Below the pieces are notes generated by a model. The model did no database searches. It was not told where the DNA came from and worked only from the letters and a program-made list of their open reading frames with translations. The position numbers and the translations under genes are program-made. Shown here one piece after another: positions 22,942 to 32,744 of a stretch of DNA of 64,000 nucleotides. Position 1 is the first letter of the stretch, and every line of letters starts with the position of its first letter. The DNA is taken from positions 434,001-498,000 of the forward strand of contig JBAJFG010000344.1 of NCBI GenBank assembly GCA_037903475.1, read 5' to 3'. The stretch comes from Ancylostoma caninum. Its lineage: Eukaryota > Nematoda > Chromadorea > Rhabditida > Ancylostomatidae.

Positions 22942-24134
22942 CATTCATTCATTCATTCATTCATTCATTCATTCATCCACTCATTCATCCATTTCATTCA
23001 TCCACTCATTCATTCATTTCATTCATCCACTCATTCATTCATTCATTCATTCATTCATTCATTCACTCATTCACTCATTCATTCATTCATTCATTCATTC
23101 ATCCACTCGTTCACTCATTCATTCATTCATCCACTCGTTCATTCATTCATTCATTCATTCATTCATTCATTCATTCATTCATTCATCCATTCACTCATTC
23201 ATTCATTCAATCATTCATCCATTCACTCATTCATTCATTCATTCATTCATTCACTCACTCACTCACTCACTCATTCATTCATTCATTCATTCATTCATTC
23301 ATTCATCCACTCGTTCATTCATTCATTCATTTATTCATTCATTCATTCATTCATTCATTCATTCATTCATTCATTCATTCATTCATTCATTCACTCATTC
23401 ATTTATTCATTCATCCACTCGTTCATTCATTCATTCATTCATTCATTCATTCATTCATTCACTCACTCATTCATTCATTCATTCATTTATTCATTCATCC
23501 ACTCATTCATTCATTCATTCATTCATTCATTCATTCATTCATTCATTCATTCATTCACTCATTCATTTATTCATTCATCCACTCGTTCATTCATTCATTC
23601 ATTCATTCATTCATTCATTCATTCACTCACTCATTCATTCATTCATTCATTCATTCATCCACTCATTCATTCATTCATTCACTCATTCATTTATTCATTC
23701 ATCCACTCGTTCATTCATTCATTCATTCATTCATTCATTCATTCATTCATTCATTCATTCACTCACTCACTCACTCATTCATTCATTCATTCATTCATCC
23801 ACTCATTCATTCATTCATTCATTCATTCATTCATTCATTCATTCATTCATTCATTCATTCATTCACTCATTCATTCATTCATCCACTCGTTCATTCATTC
23901 ATTCATTCATTCATTCATTCATCCACTAGTTCATTCATTCATTCATTCATTTATTCATTCATCCACTCGTTCATTCATTCATTCATTCATTCATTCATTC
24001 ATTCATTCATTCATTCATTCATTCATTCATTCATTCATTCATTCATTCATTCACTCCATTCATTCATTCGTTCCCTTCCATTCCATTCCATTCCATTCCA
24101 TTCATTCATTCATTCCATTCTTTCTTTCTTTCTT
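22942..24134. repeat. ATTC tetranucleotide array, 1.2 kb
   Basis: Long runs of ATTC punctuated by a recurring composite, CATTTATTCATTCATCCACT followed by CGTTC, at about 23400, 23565, 23690 and 23950, plus ACTCACTC blocks, so there is a higher-order pattern. It ends in TTCCCTTCCATTCCATTCC with repeated ATTCC, then (TTTC)n. A 352-residue frame of repeated IHSF is an artefact of the 12-base reading of the unit. Confidence 0.97.
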
Positions 24135-25111
24135 TTCTCTCGTGCTATCCTTTCCTGCCCCTCGCGGTTGAATAAGGATTACTGCATCTAGTAAATGTAG
24201 CGTGCTCTAGTAAATGCTAAGCAATATGTGCATTTCCGGACAACTGCCACAATTCCAAACAGTTTCCAAGAGTTTTCCTGTATAAAAAACTGTGCATCAT
24301 TCGGATAGCTTGATGCAATGAATTTAGAATACTCGATTTCTGCATGTTGGACGAGTTTCCTCACTTAAGCCGTAACTACCTGTTGGTTTTAACACGTCAG
24401 TTAATTTCGTAATAGTATGATAGATATGATTTTTTGACCTTCAACTTTTATTTTACCTACTCCTTGAACCATTTTTTCACTTGAAACACCCCTTTTTGGC
24501 TGTTTCTCTTAGCTCTCAGGTCATTGGTCAGAAATGAGCGGCAACCAATCACAGCGCCATTGGCACTATGCATTTCTGCGTCGTGTTTAGCCTTAGCGTC
24601 AGTGATGCTGGCTGATCCGCAGCAGTGTCTTAGCTCCTCTAGGCGTGGTGTGGGGTGACGCATAAGGAGAGCCACATCAGATGAGCTCACCTCATCTTCC
24701 GGGAAAAACTGTCAGCCCCCGATTTTCTTCATCGGCGAAGGTGTGTGTGTGTGTACGTGCGCGTACATTTGTGACTGAACGTGAGTGAGTGTGCGTATGT
24801 GAGTGTGTGTGGATGCAAAAGTGCATGTCCCGTCACCACCTGATACGTATAGGCAGTCCCGTCGCGCGCGACGCCTGCGCGTCTCTGATCCGCTCGCGCT
24901 CTCTTAGGCTAGGATCACCGCGCGCGACCGACTCCGACGCCGACGCCACGTCTCCGCGTCGTCGTCGGCGTCGTCCGACGACCGGTTCGTCGTGGTTCGC
25001 CTTAATTTCTTTGCACTTCTGCAAAAGTCCCATAGTTTAAGCGAATGAACGACGAACAGCTGCCCCGTCAGGCACCCAGCCGAGCGCGCGCAATTTTTTT
25101 CGCCGCCAGCT

Positions 25112-25145
25112 GCTGAAAAAATACGCGCGCGCGTATTTTTTCAGC
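25112..25145. repeat. Perfect 34-bp palindrome with CG-alternating core
   Basis: GCTGAAAAAATACGCGC followed immediately by its exact reverse complement, with no spacer. The 10-base centre is alternating CG inside a CpG-rich island. It could extrude as a cruciform or adopt Z-DNA, or be a dimeric protein site; which of these is inference. Confidence 0.9.
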
Positions 25146-25786
25146 CGTGTGTGTAGGTGAGTGTGAGAGTTTTTTCGCCGACGACACTTTCGAAGTTTCG
25201 CGAACAATTTGCGCAACGGCGATGCTGCTGTCGAGATTGAGGACACTGTGTAATAGCAAAGTACATAGTAATTCGACGGACAACACCCAGCTTTGACGGA
25301 TCATTGGACGATCGCTATAAGCCGAACGGAAGAGTGCGTTTACTTGACGGATGGTCTTACGTCATAGGATTGATAAAAATAAGTAATTTTATCATCATTT
25401 TATCACTACCGTTAAAAAGCTTCCACAGACAGACACCATCGTTGAGCAATGTTCCATGAAATCCCAGAAAGCCATGCCAAGGATTCGCACGAAATTTCCA
25501 GAATACTACCAAAACTCTTTTGCCCCTCCCAAGAAATGCTTGAAAAATCGTTTACGCCTGTTTCTTTTTTTCATCCCCGGTAATGCCCCAGGAATCAAGA
25601 AATCCCCAAATAAACGGGATTTTTCACGAGAATGATGCAAGAAATCTCCCCAAACCTTTCGGGAACTCCAGAACACTATCTGATTTTTTTTATCTTTTCT
25701 TTAGAAATTTCCAGAACAAAATTGTCGCTGCATTGATCTTTTCCAGAATTCGCCTCCATAATCCGAGCAATACACAGTCCTTCCTC

Positions 25787-26035
25787 CAGTGGCGGACGCA
25801 AGACCCCCCTACAATGGGTCGCCAAATTTTCGAAATTACTTTACAATACAAATGAAAATCTTGTATTAGTTTATTTCTCACTGTTTATTTTTACTATTAC
25901 TTTTAATATAATTTTCATTTATTATTTATCATTACAATTAATATTTTTATTAATTTCATTTTCCATCTGGGTCCCCAAAACGGCTGAGATCCCACTTTTT
26001 TTTCACGCCCCCCCCCCTCCTGGCCGCGTCCCATC
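25787..26035 (+). mobile_element. hAT-like MITE, copy 3
   Basis: It begins CAGTGGCGGACGCAAGA and contains 'caatgggtcgccaaattttcgaaattactttacaa', an AT-rich body and 'ccatctgggtccccaaaacggctgagatcccac', then a C run. These are the same modules as in the complete copy with the interior inverted relative to the end, so the interior orientation differs from copy 5. The right terminus is diverged (ggccgcgtcc). Confidence 0.7.
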
Positions 26036-29000
26036 TTAATCTCTTAACGTTTGGGAAAGTGCATATTAGATCTTTTTTGCATTTCTAACGAAACAGTCCC
26101 TAATTTCTGAGTACTTCTATTTTCACCGAAACAAATAATGACAGTTTAAATCGAAATAAAATTATTTTGCAGATAATGCACCTGCACAGCTGTGAAAATG
26201 CACTTATAGTACAGTACAAAATTAGTGTAATGTGTGCACTACGAAAATGTGCACTAGTTTGTACTTACCTGTATTAATGTACACTTTAAATTCCATGAAC
26301 GAAAGCAGAAACTTTGAAAAATTCAAAAGTTTCACACGTGCGTCAAATGCAGTTTTGCGTACGTTCGACGCGCACGTCCTTATAGAGGAAGATGGGCCCG
26401 GGCTTAGCCCTGACACAGCTAAGACGCAGGTGAGACGCACGCGTTTGTAGCCTTGCGGCTATACACGATGACTCGCGGTATTCCCAGTAAGGTACGTATG
26501 TCGCGTTGTCTGTCTTCATGGAAATTCCTCTGCAAATGGATGCGTGTTTCTGACGCGCGACTGACGCACGCATCCAGTACTACCTTAGAAAATTACCATA
26601 GACACAGTGCTAGTTTTTCTTCATTAGCAGCAGCAGTAAGAAGGCTGATGAGAAAGGAGCGAGATACAGTAGTAATAATAATAACCTCACTAAACAGTGC
26701 CTTCTGCTTCCGTGGGGGCGTGGCTTGCGTTGCACTGGGGTAACTCATGAATTTTGCACCGAATTTGCATGGAATTTGCATGAAATCTATGGAGGATGGG
26801 GCGTATACCTTTCTGTAACTCAAATCCGCAGAGTGTCTCCTTTTAGAATCTAAGAGAAGCTCTGCTGCTGTTGGGGATTTAGCATAACATTACCTATGAA
26901 CCTATTGTGAGGCGTGATTTCCCTGGTACTTAGGTAATCCAGTCATTTCCTAGTGAATTCCGGCTTGGAAGACCCTCTGAGGCCTTGAAGACAAAAATCA
27001 AGGACTTCGTTAAAAACAAAAAAATCACGGCCTTCGTTAAAAACAAAAATCAAGGCCTTGAAAGTTACGACCACGTTGTGGGCGTGGCTTCATTCGCACC
27101 AGCGCATCCTGCTCATATGACAATGGTTGATGTAGGGTATCCACAGGAAACAGTTCCTTTGTTTTGCACATTGCTGCCCATCCAATACCAGTGAAGAACT
27201 CTGATTGAAGAGGCGTGGCTTACGCCGCATTGCTATGACGTTGTTCTCTACTAGTGAAAACGCTACAAATAAAGAGAGAATTCATAGTGAGAAATCAGAA
27301 CCTAATGTAAAGTAAATGAGAGTTTGAATATGAGAAAAAAACCCCAGCAGGGATGCACTTCCGTAACTTGTCGTTGTTCCATTGGCCATTTATCCAGTGG
27401 ATGAGCATAGAGAGATCCACATATCTTTTCCACAATTCATCTTCTCAAAATGCCTTTGGTCGTGTTTCATGGCGCGTCTTATCCAAAATGTACGAAGAAC
27501 TCGTTGTGTCGTTGTGTGGGCGTGGCTTGCGTCGCACTACCACAAATTTGATAGCTTGATTGATATTTGATAGCAAATTTGATAGGAAATAACGACAAAC
27601 TTCAAATTCATCAAGTATATGAATATATAAATACTTCCTGTGTAAGATGAACAATAAGGTATGACATAAGAATAGGAGGAATGGCTTGAACTGCGTGGGC
27701 GTGGCTTACCTCGCACTGCCGGCCGTAACTTGTGATTTCCTCGTCTAAACAGTAGCAAATTTGGAGACAATGTGTCTCTTTAGGAAAATCAAGCTGGAGA
27801 GACAACGCAAATTTCACGTTGTCTTTTTTCCCGAATTTTTCCCTTCTTCCGACCCCTCTGCCAAAATTTCCACCTGCAACTGATATATACATACATAGTT
27901 ATGCTGGCGCATGTGTATATGTTATCGTGACCTTGGTGTACTTCAGTCTAGACTAATAATGCTATGATATGGTATAGATGGGCGCATATATTTTGGGATA
28001 CAACTCTGTTGACGTGCACTCATCAATGCATATGTATGTTGGAGCGACTACTCGTTGCGGCTTCTTGTAGGTGTTCTTTGGCCTGTAATGTGAGCCAGTG
28101 ACTAATTTCACTGCGAAAAGTAAAATGACGTCATAATTCCAAGGCGAATCTCCAAATTTTTTTATTCCTCAAGTTTGGCGCGAAGTCGTACCCTTTCAGG
28201 AAGTAGAAAAATGTCCAAGAAAAGCAGTGTAGACTATTCGCTTTCCAAACATAAAAATTCCTCGCCGGCAAGGGGCGTGGTTTGCGTCGCACTGCCGAGG
28301 TGTGCTACCATTCTGCTGGATTTTCGTCAAATTTAAGCCGAAAATCGCTTTATTCGAAACATCGGCCGATGCTTCGAATGCAGAAAACCCAAATGAATCA
28401 TTTAAAATGTTGAATATTCGAAAACAATCTGATTGGGTTGAATACCTACCCAAAGAATTACCCAGATTTACCCTCCAAACTAAACACTAACCCCTTTCCA
28501 ACAAATATACCATGGTTTCGCTTGGAAAATCACAGATACTGAATCTGTTCTGATCACAGTCGCGTATGTTTCCAACTGACGGTTTTGCCGAGACGTTGCA
28601 TCGTTAAGCGGTTCGAAATTGCCACTGCTTCGTGGCAAAAAATCGCACTATCACCGACCTTGCTAAGAGTCTGAACTCTTCGGGATATCTGGACGAGTTT
28701 TTCGAAGAGGTGCAAGGTCGTCAAGTTTAGTGATAAGATCTAATTAGCAAGGAGTTCACGCATACTGGTCGGGCCGTCTTCAAACGATATTGTTTTAAGA
28801 AATATGAAAAAAGTGAGAAATTATGAAGTTTCAACAAGATTTCAAGAAAAAATCTTTATGAAATTGAAAGATTGAAAAATGAGTGGAAGGTTTTTCTTAG
28901 AAATGTCGACTACACATGCATAGTTTGGGAACTGCTCTATCATCGGCAAATTTCGCCTTTCATTTTTTTATTCACTATCTGGATGCAGCATCGGCATCTC

Positions 29001-29600
29001 ATTTCACGTTTTATTTTATTTTCCCTATTTTCATCCCCACGGATCTCCCTCATAAGAGGGATCCCAGCCGGTTAGTCGCGAGGCTACGTGGCGCGTCCCC
29101 AGGTGGCGGATAGGGGGCTAATCGCGGACCACACGCGACCTTGTGCCTGCCCTGAGACGCGGGTGGATTCAGGGGATGGACTCCCTGTTTCTGCAGTGTC
29201 GGAACGATCCATACCTTCTGCCAGCGCGTGGGTGTGTTCATGCATGCGTGCGTGAGTGTACTTGCGTGTCTGCAGATTGTATCCTGCACATCTATCCGAC
29301 CAAAAGCCCTGCATTCAAGTGACTGGGAGGTACAAGGGAGGCGGTTCGGAGTCGCCTCCAACAAATAAGCTCCATCGTCCACTCCCGGGAAGCCCGGCTA
29401 ACTTCCCGGTGAAATCCTACCCTAGCTACCCGCGGGGGAATAGAGCCCAGCAAGCTATCTCCTAAGGGTTTCCTTTTCTTAAAGCTCGACACAGCAATAA
29501 TAAAGAGTGTTCCCCTGATCTCGGAAGAGTCACTGGTACGGCGGCGCCAGTGAGGACGAGGTCCGAGGGGTTATCTAGGCTGCCTAAAACCAGAAGGACT

Positions 29601-32444
29601 ATGATGACGATCTGTACCTTCAACGCACGCACGCTTGCATCGGAGGCTTCTATCGAGGATTTGATGATGCAGGCCAGGAAGATCAGGTACGACGTCATCG
29701 GACTGACCGAGACGAGGAGACACCGGCCACTGAACGCCACCTTCGACACTGGAGAAGAACTGTTCCTTGGAACCTGCGACAGTAGAGGAGTTGGTGGAGT
29801 CGGTGTCCTCGTCAACACGAACTTGGCCATGAACATCGATTCGTTCGAACAGCTAACAACCCGAATCGGACGTTTGCGACTGAGAAGATGTGGATCAATA
29901 CCGGCCTTGACAATCTTCGTCGCCTATGCTCCAACATCCAGCTACGACGATGAAGAAATCGAGGCCTTCTACATGGACTTGGAGAAGTTCTACAGGGAAG
30001 ACCACACTTTCTACAAGGTCATTGTTGGCGACTTCAACGCCAAGATTGGCCCTAGGAGAACGCCTGAGGAACTTCACATCGGTACCCACGGCCTACAGTG
30101 GAACGAACAGGGAGAGAGGCTGTCTGAGTTCATCATGACGACGAAGACCATCCATGGTAACTCACAGTTTCAGAAGCCAACCTCCCTACGGTGGACGTGG
30201 GAGTCACCCGGTGGAGAGTACCATAATGAAATTGACCACATCATCGTCAATCGAAGGTTCTGCCTGACCGACGTCGGTGTTGTACCGAAGTTCTACACCG
30301 GATCAGACCATCGCCTCCTTCGTGCAAGATTCTTCTTCTCGCGCAAAGGAGAGAAAGCCGCGAAGTTCAAGAAGAGGGCTCCCAAATCCGTCATCAATTG
30401 GGATCTCTTCACTTCGTTAGCCGGCTTTTGGGAAGATGCCGTTGTCGACAACATCGACGAAGAATACGATCGGCTTGTTCAACATCTCTGCGACAGCGCA
30501 AGGAGAGCCGAGGGCTCAAGATCCACCAAAAGACGACTGTCTTACGAGACCCTCGAGCTGATACGCCAGCGCGGAGTCGCGAGAGCCGCAGGCAACTACC
30601 AACTGACGTCCGAGCTCGCAAAACGGTGCAGAGAAGCGATAAAAGAAGACCTTAAAGAGAGACGAGCAGCAGTATTGGCCGAAGCCGCAGAGGCAGGAAG
30701 AAGCATTCGCAACGCTCGCCGTGACTTCGCAAATCGTAAGACTAAGATGACCGCCCTCCGGCGCCCAGAAGGAACAATTTCTTCATCAAGACGGGTAATG
30801 GAGAAGGTCATCCACGACTTCTACTCGGATCTCTTCGATAGCCACGTCCATCTCCCCCATTATCACCCAAGGGAGGATGGATACGTTGTCCCATCAGTTC
30901 TCCCTTCCGAAGTCCGACATGCCATCAAGTCGGTGAAGAATCGTACAGCACCGGGCCCCGACAGGATTCGACCGGAACATCTGAAGAACCTACCGCCAGT
31001 TCTTATCACCACCTTGGCTAGGCTCTTCACGCGGTACCTGTCGGAATGCAAGGTACCGAACCAATGGAAGACCAGCAGGACCGTGCTGCTGTACAAGAAG
31101 GGAGACCCACAGGACATCGGCAATTATCGCCCCATCTGTCTGTTGTCCGTCATCTACAAGCTTTTCACTCGAGTGATTCTAAATAGGATCGAAAGGACAT
31201 TAGATGAAGGACAGCCGTGCGAGCAAGCAGGGTTTCGAAAAGGATTCAGTACGATCGATCACATACACACGGTCACTAGACTCATTGAAGTATCGCGAGA
31301 GTATAAGATGCCTCTCTGTCTCACGTTCATCGATTTGAAGAAAGCCTTCGACTCTGTGGAGACAGAGGCGGTCCTCAAAGCCCTGGGCAACCAGGGCATA
31401 CCTACTCAGTACATCAAGATATTTCGTGAGCTCTACAGCAACTTCACGACCAGGATTTCTCCATTCTACGACGACATCACTATCGACGTCAAGAGAGGGG
31501 TTCGACAAGGCGACACCGTGTCGCCAAAACTATTCAGCGCCACTCTCGAAGACGTCATGCGAAGACTGGAATGGGATTGCATGGGAGTGCAAGTTGATGG
31601 CCGGCGACTTAACCACCTTCGCTTCGCTGACGACATCGTCCTTATAACACCAACTATCGGCGAAGCGGAACGGATGCTGGCCGACTTTGACGACGCGTGT
31701 GGAAAGATCGGTCTCCAACTGAACCTGACGAAAACGATGTTCATGAGGAACGGATGGGTCCCGGATGCCCCATTCTCGCTCAACGGAACGACCATATCCG
31801 AATGCTCCAGCTACGTATATCTAGGTCGGGAAGTCAACATGATGAACGATCTCGCTCCAGAGCTGGGCAGGAGGAAGCGAGCGGCTTGGGGAGCCTACAA
31901 GAGCATCGAGGACGTAGTGAAGAAGACGAAGAACACCAGGCTCCGTGCCCACCTCTTCAATACAACGGTTCTCCCTGCTTTGACGTACGCCTCGGAAACC
32001 TGGGCGTTACGCAAGCAGGATGAGAATGCGGTCAACGTCATCGAACGCTCCATCGAGAGGGTGATGCTAGGAATAACCCGCCTCACACAAGTGAGGGCTG
32101 GAATACGGAGTTCCACCCTTCGTGAACAGTCGAAGATCAGGGACGCTGCCGCTTACGCCAAGTTGAGTAAGATCAGGTGGGCCGGACACGTGATGCGTCT
32201 TAACGACCACCGTTGGACAAGAGCCGTCAGCGACTGGACTCCACGGGACGTTAAGCGCACGACAGGAAGACCACCGACCCGATGGTCAGACTTCTTCACG
32301 AAGTCCTTCAAGGAAAGATATAATGCTCTTCGTGTCCCTCGAACGGACAGAATCCACTGGACAACTCTGGCTCGCGAGAGGGACAAATGGAAGGATTGCT
32401 GGCGCCCGCTCGGTACATCCGAAGACCAACGGGAGTCAAGGTGA
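29601..32444 (+). CDS. RTE-type endonuclease/reverse transcriptase
   Basis: 947 aa from the ATG at 29601 (an earlier in-frame GTG is not needed), uninterrupted. The N-terminal APE-type endonuclease opens with MMTICTFNARTL, has the E of GLTETRR, VIVGDFNAKIG (about residue 143) and GSDHRLL (about 233). The reverse transcriptase has APGPDRIRPEHLKN, NYRPICLLSVIYK, TFIDLKKAFDSVE (about 578), RQGDTVSPKLFSA (about 634) and the catalytic FADDIVLI (about 675). The C-terminal region has RWAGHVMRL and GRPPTRW, common to RTE and related families. It nicks DNA and primes reverse transcription at the nick. With no disablement it may be active. Clade is inferred from motif style and the simple-repeat tail. 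Confidence 0.93.
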   Translation: MMTICTFNARTLASEASIEDLMMQARKIRYDVIGLTETRRHRPLNATFDTGEELFLGTCDSRGVGGVGVLVNTNLAMNIDSFEQLTTRIGRLRLRRCGSIPALTIFVAYAPTSSYDDEEIEAFYMDLEKFYREDHTFYKVIVGDFNAKIGPRRTPEELHIGTHGLQWNEQGERLSEFIMTTKTIHGNSQFQKPTSLRWTWESPGGEYHNEIDHIIVNRRFCLTDVGVVPKFYTGSDHRLLRARFFFSRKGEKAAKFKKRAPKSVINWDLFTSLAGFWEDAVVDNIDEEYDRLVQHLCDSARRAEGSRSTKRRLSYETLELIRQRGVARAAGNYQLTSELAKRCREAIKEDLKERRAAVLAEAAEAGRSIRNARRDFANRKTKMTALRRPEGTISSSRRVMEKVIHDFYSDLFDSHVHLPHYHPREDGYVVPSVLPSEVRHAIKSVKNRTAPGPDRIRPEHLKNLPPVLITTLARLFTRYLSECKVPNQWKTSRTVLLYKKGDPQDIGNYRPICLLSVIYKLFTRVILNRIERTLDEGQPCEQAGFRKGFSTIDHIHTVTRLIEVSREYKMPLCLTFIDLKKAFDSVETEAVLKALGNQGIPTQYIKIFRELYSNFTTRISPFYDDITIDVKRGVRQGDTVSPKLFSATLEDVMRRLEWDCMGVQVDGRRLNHLRFADDIVLITPTIGEAERMLADFDDACGKIGLQLNLTKTMFMRNGWVPDAPFSLNGTTISECSSYVYLGREVNMMNDLAPELGRRKRAAWGAYKSIEDVVKKTKNTRLRAHLFNTTVLPALTYASETWALRKQDENAVNVIERSIERVMLGITRLTQVRAGIRSSTLREQSKIRDAAAYAKLSKIRWAGHVMRLNDHRWTRAVSDWTPRDVKRTTGRPPTRWSDFFTKSFKERYNALRVPRTDRIHWTTLARERDKWKDCWRPLGTSEDQRESR

Positions 32445-32456
32445 TCAAGGTGATTT

Positions 32457-32744
32457 TCATCCATCCATTCATTCATTCATTCATTCATTCATTCATTTAT
32501 TCATTCATTCATTCATTCATTCATTCATTCATTCATTCATTCATTCATTCATTCACTCATTCATTCATTCATTCATTCATTCATTCCTTTCCATTCCATT
32601 CCATTCCATTCATTCATTCATTCATTCATTCATTCACTCATTCATTCATTCATTCATTCCATTCATTCACTCATTCATTCCATTCATTCACTCATTCATT
32701 CATTCATTCATTCCATTCATTCATTCATTAATTCATTCATTCAT
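32457..32744. repeat. ATTC array at the retrotransposon 3' end
   Basis: It starts 13 bases after the RTE stop codon. It contains TCCTTTCCATTCCATTCC with four ATTCC units in tandem (about 32584-32610), a feature also found near the end of the 22942-24134 array. Its IHSF-type frame is spurious. Confidence 0.95.

Larger units (their letters stand above)
24135..29039. other. Large-intron sequence with GC-rich island and GGGCGTGGC cluster
   Basis: No protein family was recognised. Contents: a GT-rich run (24739-24815), a CpG-rich island about 24830-25220 with a perfect palindrome (25112-25145), a MITE copy (25787-26035), an AAAAACAAAAATCAAGG local duplication (26988-27062), and six long related GGGCGTGGC-containing segments (26714-28296). 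GGACGAGTTT occurs at 24349 and 28691. Confidence 0.5.
29040..32744 (+). mobile_element. RTE-type non-LTR retrotransposon, apparently complete
   Basis: GC content jumps at about 29040, where a GC-rich leader begins (gagggatcccagccggttag...). It continues through a single endonuclease/reverse transcriptase frame (29601-32444) and ends in a short GTGATCAAGGTGATTTTCAT segment and a 0.29-kb ATTC array. RTE elements characteristically have one long frame, a very short 3' UTR and a simple-repeat tail. The 5' boundary is estimated from composition; target duplications were not identified. It lies in the giant intron of the membrane-protein gene, in the opposite orientation. Confidence 0.85.

Noticed and set aside
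22871..23929. 352-residue frame made of repeated IHSF
   Set aside because: It is the ATTC array read three times four bases; every frame of such an array stays open and the composition is purely repetitive.
20128..24134. CRISPR-like array
   Set aside because: Regular repeats are present but there are no unique spacers; these are simple-sequence arrays in a eukaryotic intron.
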